Shown: positions 34,974 through 44,293, counted from the first letter of the stretch. The stretch: 64,000 nucleotides of DNA from Parvularcula oceani (GCF_000733125.1 NZ_JPHU01000003.1:248001-312000), one strand, 5' to 3'. Translations and numbers: made by a program. Notes: generated by a model not told the origin, from the letters alone.

Positions 34974-36035
34974 CTATGCCTGGCCCTGTCCTTCCCGAAG
35001 GGAGGCCATGTCGATGACGAAGCGGTAGTGCACATCGCCCGCGACGACCCGGTCCCAGGCGGCGTTGACGTCCTGCATGCTGGTCATCTCGACATCCGAG
35101 ACGATGCCGTGCTCGCCGCAGAAATCGAGCATTTCCTGCGTCTCCTTGAGGCCGCCGATCAGCGAGCCCGCGATCCGCTTGCGTCCCGCGACGAGGCCGC
35201 CCGAATGCACGCCGTCGAAAGGCTCGATGGCGCCGACGATGACCATGGTGCCGTTGCGGCGCAGCAGTGAGAGATAGCCGTTGAGGTCATGGCCGACGGG
35301 CACGGTGTTGAGGAGGAAGTCGAAGGAATTGCGGTGCGCCTTCATTTGGGCCCTGTCCTTCGAGACCAGCACCTCGTGGGCGCCCAGCCGTTCGGCGTCC
35401 TCGGCCTTTTCGGGGCTGGTCGTGATCATGACCACATGCGCGCCCATGGCCGCTGCGAATTTGACGCCCATATGGCCGAGCCCGCCAAGGCCGATCACGC
35501 CGACCTTGTCCCCCGGCCCCACCTTCCAGTGGCGCAGCGGCGAGAAAGTGGTGATGCCCGCGCAAAGAAGCGGCGCGACGCCCTTGGGGTCGAGATTGCC
35601 GGGCACCCGCAGCACGAAGTCCTCGCGCACCACGATCGATTCGGCATAGCCGCCAAAGGTCGGCCCGCCGAGCACGGGATCGGTCGAGCCATAGGTCATG
35701 ACCGGCCCCTGCTCGCAATATTGCTCCTCGTGATCCTCGCAGGCCGAGCAGTGCCTGCAGGACTGGACGAGGCAGCCGACCCCGACGAGATCGCCGGGCG
35801 CGAAACCTTCGACCTCGGCGCCGACCTTCGTCACCCGGCCGACGATTTCATGGCCCGGCACGGCCGGATAGGCGGCATTGCCCCAGTCATTGCGGGCGAA
35901 ATGGATGTCGGAGTGGCAGATGCCGCAATAATCGATCTCGATCGCGACATCGCGGGCGCCGACCTCGCGGCGTTCGATCCCGAACGGGGATAGCGCGTCG
36001 TCGGGCGATTGAGCGGCATAGGCGCGGACGGTCAT
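34974..36035 (-). CDS. Zinc-dependent NAD(P) alcohol dehydrogenase (YahK/CAD type)
   Basis: This 353-residue medium-chain dehydrogenase has catalytic-zinc ligand Cys37 (DYCGICHSD), the GHE motif in VPGHEIVG, the structural-zinc cysteines CRHCSACEDHEEQYC, and the nucleotide-binding GLGGLGHMGVKFA. The overall pattern matches cinnamyl-alcohol-type aldehyde reductases such as YahK/AdhC that use NADPH on broad aldehydes. It is monocistronic, with a hairpin after it; substrate in vivo is not known. Confidence 0.92.
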   Translation of the reverse strand: MTVRAYAAQSPDDALSPFGIERREVGARDVAIEIDYCGICHSDIHFARNDWGNAAYPAVPGHEIVGRVTKVGAEVEGFAPGDLVGVGCLVQSCRHCSACEDHEEQYCEQGPVMTYGSTDPVLGGPTFGGYAESIVVREDFVLRVPGNLDPKGVAPLLCAGITTFSPLRHWKVGPGDKVGVIGLGGLGHMGVKFAAAMGAHVVMITTSPEKAEDAERLGAHEVLVSKDRAQMKAHRNSFDFLLNTVPVGHDLNGYLSLLRRNGTMVIVGAIEPFDGVHSGGLVAGRKRIAGSLIGGLKETQEMLDFCGEHGIVSDVEMTSMQDVNAAWDRVVAGDVHYRFVIDMASLREGQGQA

Positions 36036-36095
36036 CTCGAAGCTCCTGTCAGGCGGAGTCGCTCAGATAGGGGCTCGTCCGGAGGACGCCAGCCG

Positions 36096-37304
36096 TCAGA
36101 CCTCGTGACGCACGATGCGCGAGGCGATTTCGCGCGCGCGCCGCATCGCGCTGCGGCGGCGCCAGCGCCGCGGGTCGAGCGGCAGGCAGTTCTTCAGGTC
36201 TTCGTCGAAGATCGCATCCGCTTCGGCCGTGAAGCCCTCGTCGAGCACGTTCAGGGCCAGCTCGTCGTCCTTGAAGGCGGACCGCATGTTGAAATTGGCG
36301 GACCCGATGGATGCCAGAAGGCCGTCGACGGAGACCAGCTTGTGGTGGAACATGGTCGGCTGATAGCGATACAGCTCCGCGCCCGCCCTCAGCAGGGCGT
36401 CGATGGCTTCGGCCGAGGCAAGTTCGGAGACCCGCTTGTCGATGTGCGGGCCTGGCATGATCACCTGCACCTGGACGCCCCGCCCCAGCGCCTCGACCAG
36501 CCTGTCGGTCTGCGCCTCGCGCGGCGCGAAATAGGGAGTCGCGATCCGCACCCGCTTCTCCGCCATCAGGATCAGCGCCTCGTGCAGGCGGGCCACGGCG
36601 GACCATCCGACGCTGGCGGACGAGATCACGGTCTGGACCCTGAGGCCGTCGCCCGATTTGGGGTCGACGAGGCAGCCGGTCAGACCGCTGATCGTCTGGG
36701 CGCTGTCGACCCAGTTCTCGAAGAAGGCGGCGCGCAGGGCCTGCACGGCGGGGCCCGTGATGCGGTAGTGATTGTCCCGCCATTCCTTGGGGTTGCGGGC
36801 ATCCCCTTCCCATTCCTCCGCGATGCCCACGCCGCCGGTGAAACCGAGATCGCCGTCCACGATCAGAAGCTTGCGATGGGTGCGGTTATCCGTGCGCCAG
36901 ACCTTCCAGGTGGCCAGCGGACGGAACCAGCGGACCTCGATGCCCGCCTCCTCCATCTTCTTGACGAGCGTCCCGTCGATCAGGCGCCCGCCGAACCCGT
37001 CGAGCATCACGAAGACCTCGACCCCGGCATTGACGCGTTCGATGAAGGCCTCGACGAAGGCCTCGGCCACATCGCCCTGCCAGTAGACGAAGGTCAGGAA
37101 CTCGACCCGGGACTGCGCGCCCCGGATCGCCTCCAGCATGGCCGGAAAGATCTCGTCGCCATTGCAGAGCGTATCGATGGCATTGCCGCCGACGAAAGGC
37201 GTGCCGACGACGGTCTCGAGGCCGATCCGTAGCGCTTCGGACCGATCCTTCACGCCGTCGCGGACGAAGCGGCTGGCGCCATGGACTTCTTCGGTTTCCG
37301 ACAC
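36096..37304 (-). CDS. Phospholipase D-like protein (cardiolipin synthase family)
   Basis: This 402-residue protein carries two HKD motifs, HRKLLIVDG (about 144) and HHKLVSVDG (about 317), each followed by G-S or G-G loops (FTGGVGI; SIGSANFNMRS). This is the bipartite PLD active site. Cardiolipin synthases usually have two N-terminal membrane helices, which are missing here, so it may be a ClsB-like synthase or another phosphatidyltransferase. It sits between adh and ppa without overlap. Membrane phospholipid modification is the likeliest role. Confidence 0.85.
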   Translation of the reverse strand: MSETEEVHGASRFVRDGVKDRSEALRIGLETVVGTPFVGGNAIDTLCNGDEIFPAMLEAIRGAQSRVEFLTFVYWQGDVAEAFVEAFIERVNAGVEVFVMLDGFGGRLIDGTLVKKMEEAGIEVRWFRPLATWKVWRTDNRTHRKLLIVDGDLGFTGGVGIAEEWEGDARNPKEWRDNHYRITGPAVQALRAAFFENWVDSAQTISGLTGCLVDPKSGDGLRVQTVISSASVGWSAVARLHEALILMAEKRVRIATPYFAPREAQTDRLVEALGRGVQVQVIMPGPHIDKRVSELASAEAIDALLRAGAELYRYQPTMFHHKLVSVDGLLASIGSANFNMRSAFKDDELALNVLDEGFTAEADAIFDEDLKNCLPLDPRRWRRRSAMRRAREIASRIVRHEV

Positions 37305-37334
37305 GCGCCCCTCCTCCGCCTGGCTCGGCGTCGC

Positions 37335-37865
37335 CTACTTGTTCCGCTCGGCTTCGACGCCCGCCCGGATCAGGCGTTCCGCCTCGTCCTTCCCGGCCCA
37401 CTCCTTCACCTTCACCCACTTGTTGGGCTCGAGATCCTTGTAGTGGTCGAAGAAGTGCCAGATCCGCTCGAGCAGGATCGCCTGCACGTCCTCATAGGTG
37501 CCGATATTGTCGTAATAGCGCGTCAGCTTGGGATGCGGCGCGGCGAGGATCTTCTCGTCGAGACCCGCCTCGTCCTCCATCAGCAGGACCCCGATCGGGC
37601 GGCAGCGCAGGACCGCGCCCGGCACGAGCGGGCGGTTGCCCAGGCACATCACGTCCACCGGGTCCCCGTCATCGGCCAGCGTGTGGGGGATGAAGCCGTA
37701 ATTGCAGGGATAGCGCATCGACGTGTACAAGAAGCGGTCGACGAACATGGCGCCCGAGGCCTTGTCGACTTCGTATTTGATGGGATCGCCGCCGAGCGGA
37801 ACCTCGATCACGACATTGATGTCGGAGGGTACGTCGTTTCCGGCTGAGATGGCTTCGAGGTTCAT
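37335..37865 (-). CDS. ppa: Soluble inorganic pyrophosphatase
   Basis: This 176-residue family I pyrophosphatase has FVDRFLYTSMRYPCNYGFIP and DGDPVDVMCLGNRPLVPGAV, containing the metal-binding Asp residues, and KDLEPNKWVKVKEW near the end. It removes pyrophosphate made by biosynthesis. Length is typical. It starts 134 bases from tRNA-Gly, on the same strand, and is followed at 30 bases by the PLD-like gene. Confidence 0.97.
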   Translation of the reverse strand: MNLEAISAGNDVPSDINVVIEVPLGGDPIKYEVDKASGAMFVDRFLYTSMRYPCNYGFIPHTLADDGDPVDVMCLGNRPLVPGAVLRCRPIGVLLMEDEAGLDEKILAAPHPKLTRYYDNIGTYEDVQAILLERIWHFFDHYKDLEPNKWVKVKEWAGKDEAERLIRAGVEAERNK

Positions 37866-37999
37866 CGTTACGCTCTTCGAATGAATGAAAATCTGGGGCG
37901 TCTGCTACGCGGCTGCCCAGCGCGCAGCAAGAGCCGTACCGCACCGTCGCGACGCGGCGACGTCCCCCGGAGGGGAATGACTTCACATTGAAGAGAAAA

Positions 38000-38074
38000 T
38001 GGAGCGGGCGATGCGATTCGAACGCACGACCCTCACCTTGGCAAGGTGATGCTCTACCCCTGAGCTACGCCCGC
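38000..38074 (-). tRNA. tRNA-Gly (anticodon GCC)
   Basis: On the minus strand the cloverleaf is complete: acceptor GCGGGCG/CGCCCGC, D-arm with GCTCAGGGGTAGAGC, anticodon arm CACCTTGCCAAGGTG giving GCC, T-arm with GTTCGAATC, discriminator T and an encoded CCA. It decodes GGC and GGU. Confidence 0.97.
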
Positions 38075-38115
38075 TCATGCCGCCCGGTGAATGATCACCG
38101 TCCGGCGAGGCCCGG

Positions 38116-38144
38116 TATCAAGCGCATCGGACGAGGCGATGCAA
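38116..38144 (-). promoter_or_regulatory. Probable tRNA-Gly promoter
   Basis: On the minus strand TTGCAT (38144-38139), a 17-base spacer and TTGATA (38121-38116) lie about 42 bases before the tRNA 5' end. Confidence 0.5.
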
Positions 38145-38250
38145 GAGGGTTTTTTCGCTTTTCTCGCAAAAGCCTCGGCAGCGCCTCAGGCTTGCCAGCC
38201 CAGCCCCCTCTTCGTAACGCCAACGCGTTCGCTGCCAGCTGGAGATATCC

Positions 38251-39126
38251 ATGCCGAGTTCCGCTCCCGTCCGCCACGCCGTCATTCCCGTCGCCGGATT
38301 CGGCACCCGCGTCCTGCCCGCGACGAAGTCGATCCCCAAGGAGATGCTGCCCGTCGTCGACCGGCCCCTGATCCACTACGTGGTCGACGAGGCGCGCGAG
38401 GCCGGGATCGAGCACATCGTCTTCGTCACCGGACGGAACAAGCACGAGATCGAGGACTATTTCGACCTCAATCCCGAGCTCGAGCAGGCCCTTCAGGCCA
38501 AGAACAAGACCGCGATCTACGAGGACACCATGTCCTCGGTCCTGCCCGCGGGCGGCGCCTCCTTCACCCGTCAGCAGGAAGCCAAGGGGCTAGGCCACGC
38601 CGTCTGGTGCGCGCGCGACATCATCGGCGACAAGCCCTTCGCCGTGCTGCTGCCCGATGTCATCGTGCGCTCGAAACGCTCCTGCCTCGCGCAGGTCATG
38701 GACAGGTATCAGGACGGCGCGAACCTCATCGCGGTCGAGCCCGTGCCCGAGGATCAGGTCAACAAATACGGCATCATCGAGCCCAAGGGCGACGCGTCGG
38801 GCGAGCTGATCGAGATGTCCGGCATGATCGAGAAGCCCGAAGTGGGCTCGGCGCCCTCCAACCTCTCCATCATGGGCCGCTACGTCCTCCAGCCCGAGAT
38901 CTTCCCGATCCTCGGGAATACGGGCCGGGGCGCGGGCAACGAGATCCAGCTGACCGACGCCATGGCCGAGCTGATGGGCCGCCAGCCCTTCTATGCCTGC
39001 GGCTTCGAGGGCGAGAGCCATGATTGCGGATCGAAGGCCGGCTTCGTCGCGGCGAATCTGGCCTTCGCGATGGACCGCGAGGACATCGCGGACACGCTGC
39101 GCCCGATGCTGAAGTCTCTGGCCTAG
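38251..39126 (+). CDS. galU: UTP-glucose-1-phosphate uridylyltransferase
   Basis: This 291-residue enzyme makes UDP-glucose for polysaccharide and glycolipid synthesis. The nucleotide-binding signature is VIPVAGFGTRVLPATKSIPK, followed by VDRPLIHYVVDEAREAGIEH; the substrate loop is VEPVPEDQVNKYGIIEP, and the EKP motif (MIEKPEVG) is present. It overlaps the convergent small membrane protein by four bases at the stop codons. Confidence 0.97.
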   Translation: MPSSAPVRHAVIPVAGFGTRVLPATKSIPKEMLPVVDRPLIHYVVDEAREAGIEHIVFVTGRNKHEIEDYFDLNPELEQALQAKNKTAIYEDTMSSVLPAGGASFTRQQEAKGLGHAVWCARDIIGDKPFAVLLPDVIVRSKRSCLAQVMDRYQDGANLIAVEPVPEDQVNKYGIIEPKGDASGELIEMSGMIEKPEVGSAPSNLSIMGRYVLQPEIFPILGNTGRGAGNEIQLTDAMAELMGRQPFYACGFEGESHDCGSKAGFVAANLAFAMDREDIADTLRPMLKSLA

Positions 39127-39449
39127 CCGATCAGCGCGGCGACCACGAAATAGACCATGGTCCAGAAGGCGCCGCAGACGCCGAGGACCATGGCGAAGGT
39201 CCAGCGCAGCGGCAGGCGTTCCTCGTCCTCGCTGCGCGAATATTCCGCATCGAGAGCGGCCTGCATCTGGCGTGCGGGCGAGGGACCGGCAGCCTCTCCC
39301 GGGCCGGTTCCGCGAAGCGTGACCGTCGCCGCATCCTCGTAGAAGGCGCGGCGCTGGGCTGCGCTCTCGAACGGGGAGCGCGGCTCGGCCGTCTCCTCCC
39401 GCGCGGTTTCGGGAGAGGGGTCCTGGTTCTTCACTGCGGGCTGCGGCAT
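39123..39449 (-). CDS. Small hypothetical protein with one C-terminal membrane helix
   Basis: This 108-residue protein starts MPQPAVKNQDPSPETAREET, is acidic and probably disordered to about residue 80, then has one hydrophobic helix (about 83-106, WTFAMVLGVCGAFWTMVYFV). It is likely tail-anchored. GGAG precedes the ATG at a fair distance. The reading frame is open far upstream, but this start gives a sensible protein. No family recognised; convergent with galU. Confidence 0.6.
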   Translation of the reverse strand: MPQPAVKNQDPSPETAREETAEPRSPFESAAQRRAFYEDAATVTLRGTGPGEAAGPSPARQMQAALDAEYSRSEDEERLPLRWTFAMVLGVCGAFWTMVYFVVAALIG

Positions 39450-39630
39450 CTCGGTCTCCAGCTCTCCCGGAACAGGTATGGCGGGGGACGTTTTAAGGGC
39501 CGGTAAAGTCTTCGCGTCGCATTGTCGGCATCGCCTCTCCTGCCGCGCCCGGCGGCCTCGAAAGCCTGTGGCGCAGGGCCGGGCGCGCGCGTAGGAGCCG
39601 GCCGCAAGACGCACCAACCGGAAAGACGCT

Positions 39631-41223
39631 GTGGCGAGCTCCATCCTGAAATCGATGGCGACGGTCTCCGGCTTCACCATGGTGAGCCGGGTTCTGGGCT
39701 TCGCCCGCCAGATGCTTCTGGCCGGCGTGATCGGCGCCTCGGGCAACCCCGTGGCCGATGCCTTCTGGGCGGCCTTCCGCCTGCCCAACATGTTCCGGCG
39801 CCTGCTCGCCGAAGGCGCCTTCCAGGCCGCCTTCGTGCCGCTCTTCCAGGGCCAGCAGGTCGAGGAGGACCTCACCGCCGCGCGCGAGTTCGCCGAGGAC
39901 ATCCTGGCCTGGCTCGTCTTCATCCTGACCGGGCTGACGGCGCTCGTGATGATCTTCGCGCCGGCCTTTGTGACGCTCATCGCGACGGGCTTCCGCGACG
40001 ATCCCGAACGCTTCGGCCTCGCCACGCTCTATACGCGGATCATGTTCCCCTACCTCGCCTGCATGTCGCTGGTGGGCCTTTACGGGGGCATGCTGAACGC
40101 GCTGCACAGATTCGCGGCGGCGGCCGCCGCGCCGCTCCTCCTCAATGTCTGCCTGATCGGCGGGGTCCTCCTCTTCGCCCATGAAGAGGCGCCGGTGATC
40201 GGCTATGCCGCCGCCTGGTCGGTGATGGCCGGGGGCGTCGCACAGCTTCTCGCGCTCCTGATCGCCGCGCGGCGCTCGAAGCTCCTCCTGCGCCTGCGCC
40301 TGCCGCGCTTCTCCCCGGCGGCCAGGCGCATGGTGGTGCTCGGCACGCCCGGCTTCATCGGCGCCGGCGCGCTGCAGGTGAATTCCATCGTCGGCACCAA
40401 TATCGCCAGCCGCCAGGACGGCGCGGTCTCCTGGCTGATCTATGCCGACCAGCTCTACCAGCTGCCGCTCGCCATCATCGGCATCGCCCTCGGCGTCGTC
40501 CTGATGCCTGCGATCTCCCGCGCCGTGAAATCGGGCGACGAGACCGGCGCGCGGCGCACGCTCAATCGCGGCGTCGAGACCGCCCTCCTCTTCGCCCTGC
40601 CCGCCGCGGCGGCGCTGATCGCCATGCCGGGCTTTCTCTGCTCGGCGCTGTTCCAGGACATGGCGACCGACGCCACCCGCCTCGTGGGCGCGGGCGAGTC
40701 CCGCTTCAACGACACCGATGTCGCCATGACCGGCTCGGCCCTTTTCATCTACGGCTTCGGCCTGCCCGCCTTCGTCATGCAGAAAGTGCTCGCAGCCGCC
40801 TTCTTCGCGCGGGAGGACACGCGCACGCCGATGACCTTCGCCCTCGTCGCGATCGCCATCAACGCGGCCATCTCTATCGCGCTCTTCCCCGTCATCGGCT
40901 TTCTCAGCGTGCCGGTCGGCACGGTCAGCGCGGCCTGGACCGAGGTGTCGCTGCTCGCCGGGCGCCTGTCCCGGCGCGGCGTCCTGCGCCCCGGCAGCCA
41001 GGCGGCAGGGCGCATCCTGCGCATGGGCACGCTCGCCGCCATGATGGGCGCGGGGCTGGTCCTCGCGATCCGCAATCAGGACGCGGTCCTGCCCTATCTC
41101 TTCGGCGAAAGCTGGATCTTCCTCCTGCTCCTGACCGCGCTCGCCGCGGCGAGCTATCTCGCGCTCGCCGTTCTGTCCGGCGCGGCGCCCCTGCGGAACC
41201 TCAAGCCGGCCCGCGCCGTCTGA
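39631..41223 (+). CDS. murJ: Lipid II flippase MurJ
   Basis: This 530-residue MOP-superfamily protein with about 14 membrane helices moves lipid II across the inner membrane for peptidoglycan synthesis. SRVLGFARQMLLAGVIG and FWAAFRLPNMFRRLLAEGAF are the conserved N-terminal segments with the family's charged residues. Start is GTG 39631. It is followed after 25 bases by a glycosyltransferase-like gene. Confidence 0.95.
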   Translation: MASSILKSMATVSGFTMVSRVLGFARQMLLAGVIGASGNPVADAFWAAFRLPNMFRRLLAEGAFQAAFVPLFQGQQVEEDLTAAREFAEDILAWLVFILTGLTALVMIFAPAFVTLIATGFRDDPERFGLATLYTRIMFPYLACMSLVGLYGGMLNALHRFAAAAAAPLLLNVCLIGGVLLFAHEEAPVIGYAAAWSVMAGGVAQLLALLIAARRSKLLLRLRLPRFSPAARRMVVLGTPGFIGAGALQVNSIVGTNIASRQDGAVSWLIYADQLYQLPLAIIGIALGVVLMPAISRAVKSGDETGARRTLNRGVETALLFALPAAAALIAMPGFLCSALFQDMATDATRLVGAGESRFNDTDVAMTGSALFIYGFGLPAFVMQKVLAAAFFAREDTRTPMTFALVAIAINAAISIALFPVIGFLSVPVGTVSAAWTEVSLLAGRLSRRGVLRPGSQAAGRILRMGTLAAMMGAGLVLAIRNQDAVLPYLFGESWIFLLLLTALAAASYLALAVLSGAAPLRNLKPARAV

Positions 41224-41248
41224 GCGCTCCTTGTGCTATGCCCGGCCG

Positions 41249-42214
41249 ATGATCGAAGGGCAGTCGGCGAAACGGGAACTCGAGGATATCGCGCTCGCCG
41301 CCCGCATCACGGCGGTGATGCCGGTCGGTGCGCGCGCCGGGGACGCGGCGGCGAGCCTTGAGACCCTGCTGCGCGGCGCGCGCGCCCTCAGCATGGTCGC
41401 GGTGAGGATCCATGCCCCTGCGGAGGATGCGGCGAGTCGGGCGCTCGCGGACTCCTGGTCCAATGCCGAACATATTCCGGGCGAAGCGGGAAGCGCCGAG
41501 GCGCTGGCGCTGGCCGAGGCGGACGCGCCGCCCGGCCGCGACGTCCTCGTGCTCTGCGAGCCGGGCCTGCTCTATCCGGACGGCTTCCTGCTCGCCGCGG
41601 CCCGCCGCCTGATCGAGACCGGCGCGGATGCCCTCGTTCATCCCGTCCATGCGGAGGCGGACCCGGGCGCCGGCTGCCTTGCCAAAGCGGTCCAGATGGC
41701 GGGCGGCACCGGCCTTGGCCCCTCTTCGGCCAAACAGCGGCAGGGCCTTCCATCTGGCTGGGTCGCCAATGGCCGCGCCAGCGTCTTCCGCGCCGGGAAA
41801 ACCGGTCCGGCGCTGGACGGCGCGTCCGGAGCGGTCCGCCTGTGGCACGAAGCGACCCTCTCGCCGAGCCGGCGCATCCGCCATGCCGGGCCCGGCGCGA
41901 TCTGGCAGCGCGCGAGGCGCGCGGGCCGAGAGCGCGGCGAGGCGGTGTTCGGCGGGAAGAGCAAGGCTGGCCTGGGCGAGGCGGTCACGCTCATGCACCT
42001 CCCGCTCCTCCTTCTTGGCGCCGTCAGCCTGCCGGGGCGCAGCTATCTCCTCCTCTATGCGAGCGGCCTTGCGGGCGCGGGGCTGATGCTCGCGGTCCGC
42101 CACCGCACTTTCTGCGGCCTCGCCGCGAGCGCCGTTCTGGCCCTCCAGCATCTCGGCGCGAGCGCCGGGCTGTGGCAGGGCGCGATCGGCTCTGCCCGGC
42201 GGCGGCGGCGCTGA
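41249..42214 (+). CDS. Glycosyltransferase-like protein, divergent
   Basis: This 321-residue protein starts at ATG 41249 (MIEGQSAKRELEDIALAARI); a TTG at 41231 is less likely. The N-terminal 150 residues resemble the family 2 glycosyltransferase fold (AEADAPPGRDVLVLCEPGLL, TGADALVHPVHAEADPG), but I cannot find a convincing DxD metal motif. After a middle part with RHAGPGAIWQRARRAGRERG, typical of ExoA-like enzymes, come two membrane helices (about 250-300). It may be an inactive or very divergent transferase. Confidence 0.5.
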   Translation: MIEGQSAKRELEDIALAARITAVMPVGARAGDAAASLETLLRGARALSMVAVRIHAPAEDAASRALADSWSNAEHIPGEAGSAEALALAEADAPPGRDVLVLCEPGLLYPDGFLLAAARRLIETGADALVHPVHAEADPGAGCLAKAVQMAGGTGLGPSSAKQRQGLPSGWVANGRASVFRAGKTGPALDGASGAVRLWHEATLSPSRRIRHAGPGAIWQRARRAGRERGEAVFGGKSKAGLGEAVTLMHLPLLLLGAVSLPGRSYLLLYASGLAGAGLMLAVRHRTFCGLAASAVLALQHLGASAGLWQGAIGSARRRRR

Positions 42215-42327
42215 CTGCGGCGCGCAGGACACGCTTTTCTTCCCTATGACGCGAAGCGCGCCCCTCGCCTTCCCCCCGCTGCGCTTTTCGGACAAGTAGG
42301 GCGCAGGGCAACAAATTAGCGGATTCG

Positions 42328-43257
42328 ATGTCACGAGCGCACGACCGCACGGTGCGGTTTCAAGGTTCAGGCGGTGCCGTCACCAACATGGTGCTGTTCC
42401 TCGGCATCGTGGCGGTGATCGTCTTCTATCTGAGCCCGCTCAGCCCCAATCCGAACCCGCTGCTGGTCGACGCCTTCCTCGCCAACCCGTTCCTCAACGG
42501 GCTGATCGTGATCGTCCTCCTGCTCGGCATCGCCTATAATCTTCGCCAGGCCTGGGTGATCGGCCCGGCCGTGCGCTGGGTGAACGGGTTCCGTAATTCG
42601 GTCGATCCCGAGCGCACCCGCCTGCCCCGCCCCCCGGCGCTGATCGGCGCTATGTCCCGCATGCTGCTCGACGCCGACGAGCGGGGCGGACGGCTGAGCC
42701 AGGCCTCCACGCGCGCCATCCTCGATTCGATCGGGGTCAGGATCGACGAGGGCCGGGAATTCGGCCGCTACGCGGCGAGCCTCCTCGTCTTTCTCGGCCT
42801 GCTCGGCACGTTCTGGGGCCTGTTGCAGACGGTGAACGCCGTCGCAGAGGTGATCGGCAGCCTGTCGAGCCAGAGCGGCGAAGGGGCGGACGCCATCTCC
42901 GAGCTGATCGCCAATCTCAACGCGCCGCTTTCGGGCATGGGCACGGCCTTCAGCTCCTCGCTCTTCGGCCTGGGCGGCAGCCTGATCGTCGGCTTTCTCG
43001 ATATCCAGGCGGGCAAGGCGCAGAACCGCTTCTATGCCGATCTCGAGGACTGGCTGTCGGGCATCACCGACGTCACCACCACGCCGGGACGCACCAAGGC
43101 GGCCACGGCCGAGACAGGCGCTCTGATCGAGCGGCTGGAAATCGCGCTGTCCCGCCTCGAAGCCGGACAGGACCGCGGCGCGGCCGCCATCCGTCAGGAG
43201 GTGCGCGATCTCGGCACGCTGCTGACCAAGGGCACCCGCTCGGGGCCGCAGGGCTAG
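42328..43257 (+). CDS. MotA/TolQ/ExbB-type proton channel subunit
   Basis: This 309-residue membrane protein has an N-terminal helix pair (about 20-42 and 55-75), a cytoplasmic domain with GRLSQASTRAILDSIGVRID, and two more helices containing FLGLLGTFWGLLQTVNAVAE and GMGTAFSSSLFGLGGSLIVG, the TolQ/MotA channel signature. The last 70 residues are a coiled-coil tail. Together with the gene four bases downstream it should form a proton-driven 5:2 motor acting across the envelope. No flagellar or Tol genes are nearby, so its task is unknown. Confidence 0.85.
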   Translation: MSRAHDRTVRFQGSGGAVTNMVLFLGIVAVIVFYLSPLSPNPNPLLVDAFLANPFLNGLIVIVLLLGIAYNLRQAWVIGPAVRWVNGFRNSVDPERTRLPRPPALIGAMSRMLLDADERGGRLSQASTRAILDSIGVRIDEGREFGRYAASLLVFLGLLGTFWGLLQTVNAVAEVIGSLSSQSGEGADAISELIANLNAPLSGMGTAFSSSLFGLGGSLIVGFLDIQAGKAQNRFYADLEDWLSGITDVTTTPGRTKAATAETGALIERLEIALSRLEAGQDRGAAAIRQEVRDLGTLLTKGTRSGPQG

Positions 43258-43261
43258 ACCC

Positions 43262-44293
43262 GTGCCCCGCCGCCGAACATCGGGCCAGGACGCGATCATC
43301 TGGCCGGGCTTCGTGGACGGCCTGTCCACCCTGCTCCTCGTGGTCATGTTCGTGCTGTCGATCTTCGTCGTCGCGCAGTTCTATCTCGGCCAGCAGCTGA
43401 CCGAGCGGGACACCGAACTCGCCCGGCTGACGAGCCGCCTCGACCAGCTCGCCGAACAGCTTGGCCTCGCCCGCGAGGAGGGCGAGCGGCTGCAAAGCCG
43501 GATCCTGAGCCTCCAGGACACGATCGAGGACAAGGATGCGCAGATCGCCACGCTCAATGACGAGCTGGCCGATACGAGCGCGCGCCTAGAGCAGGCGGGC
43601 GAGGCCGTCGCCGCCACGGCCGAGGAACTCGAGGCCGAACAGGCGCTGAGCGAGGAACAGCGCGCGGAGATCGCGACCCTGAACCGGCAGCTCGCCGGCC
43701 TGCGCCGCCAGCTCGCGAGCCTTCAGGAGGCGCTCGAAGCCGCCGAGGCCAAGGATATCGAGCAGCAGGCGCAGATCGAGAACCTGTCGAGCCGCCTCAA
43801 CGCAGCGCTCGCGCGCAAGGTCCAGGAACTGGCCGAGGTCCGCTCGCGCTTCTTCGAGGCGCTGCGGGAGGCGCTGGGCAATCGCGAGGACGTGCGCGTG
43901 GTCGGCGACCGCTTCGTCTTCGAGAGCGACATCCTGTTCGGCTCCTGCTCGGCCACGATCAGCGCCGCAGGACAGCGCGAACTCGCCAAGCTCGCCGACG
44001 TCCTTCTGGAGATCCGCGACCAGATCCCCTCGGAGGTCGCCTGGGTGCTGCGCGTCGACGGCCATGCCGACCAGACGCCGCTCGGCCCGGGGTGCCGCGC
44101 CCGGTTCGAGAGCAACTGGCACCTGTCCGCTGCCCGCGCGATCTCCGTCGTGCAGTATCTCGCCACGCAGGACGTGCCCGAGCAGCGCCTGGTCGCTGCG
44201 GGGTTCGGCGAGTTCCAGCCGCTCGTCGAGGGAACCGACCCGGCCAGCCTCGCGACGAACCGGCGCATCGAATTCAAGTTGACGGAGCGTTAA
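43262..44293 (+). CDS. MotB/OmpA-like peptidoglycan-binding motor partner
   Basis: This 343-residue protein has one membrane helix (about 17-42) carrying Asp19 (WPGFVDGLSTLLLVVMFVLS), the expected proton-binding residue. A long coiled coil follows (about 45-190, TERDTELARLTSRLDQLAEQ), then a C-terminal OmpA domain (about 205-340, LRVDGHADQTPLG, NWHLSAARAISVVQYL, NRRIEFKL) that should bind peptidoglycan. Start GTG 43262 is four bases after the partner gene. The long coil resembles ZorB as much as MotB, but the nuclease/helicase genes of Zorya defence are absent. Confidence 0.85.
   Translation: MPRRRTSGQDAIIWPGFVDGLSTLLLVVMFVLSIFVVAQFYLGQQLTERDTELARLTSRLDQLAEQLGLAREEGERLQSRILSLQDTIEDKDAQIATLNDELADTSARLEQAGEAVAATAEELEAEQALSEEQRAEIATLNRQLAGLRRQLASLQEALEAAEAKDIEQQAQIENLSSRLNAALARKVQELAEVRSRFFEALREALGNREDVRVVGDRFVFESDILFGSCSATISAAGQRELAKLADVLLEIRDQIPSEVAWVLRVDGHADQTPLGPGCRARFESNWHLSAARAISVVQYLATQDVPEQRLVAAGFGEFQPLVEGTDPASLATNRRIEFKLTER

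Noticed and set aside
38029-38051. Further copy of the TCACC...GGTGA palindrome
   Set aside because: It is the anticodon arm of tRNA-Gly with a 7-base spacer, not 6, and is explained by tRNA structure.
42328-44293. Zorya (ZorAB) anti-phage system
   Set aside because: The pair resembles ZorA/ZorB, but no ZorC, ZorD or ZorE genes are adjacent; flanks are housekeeping genes (glycosyltransferase-like, msrA). A defence role cannot be supported.
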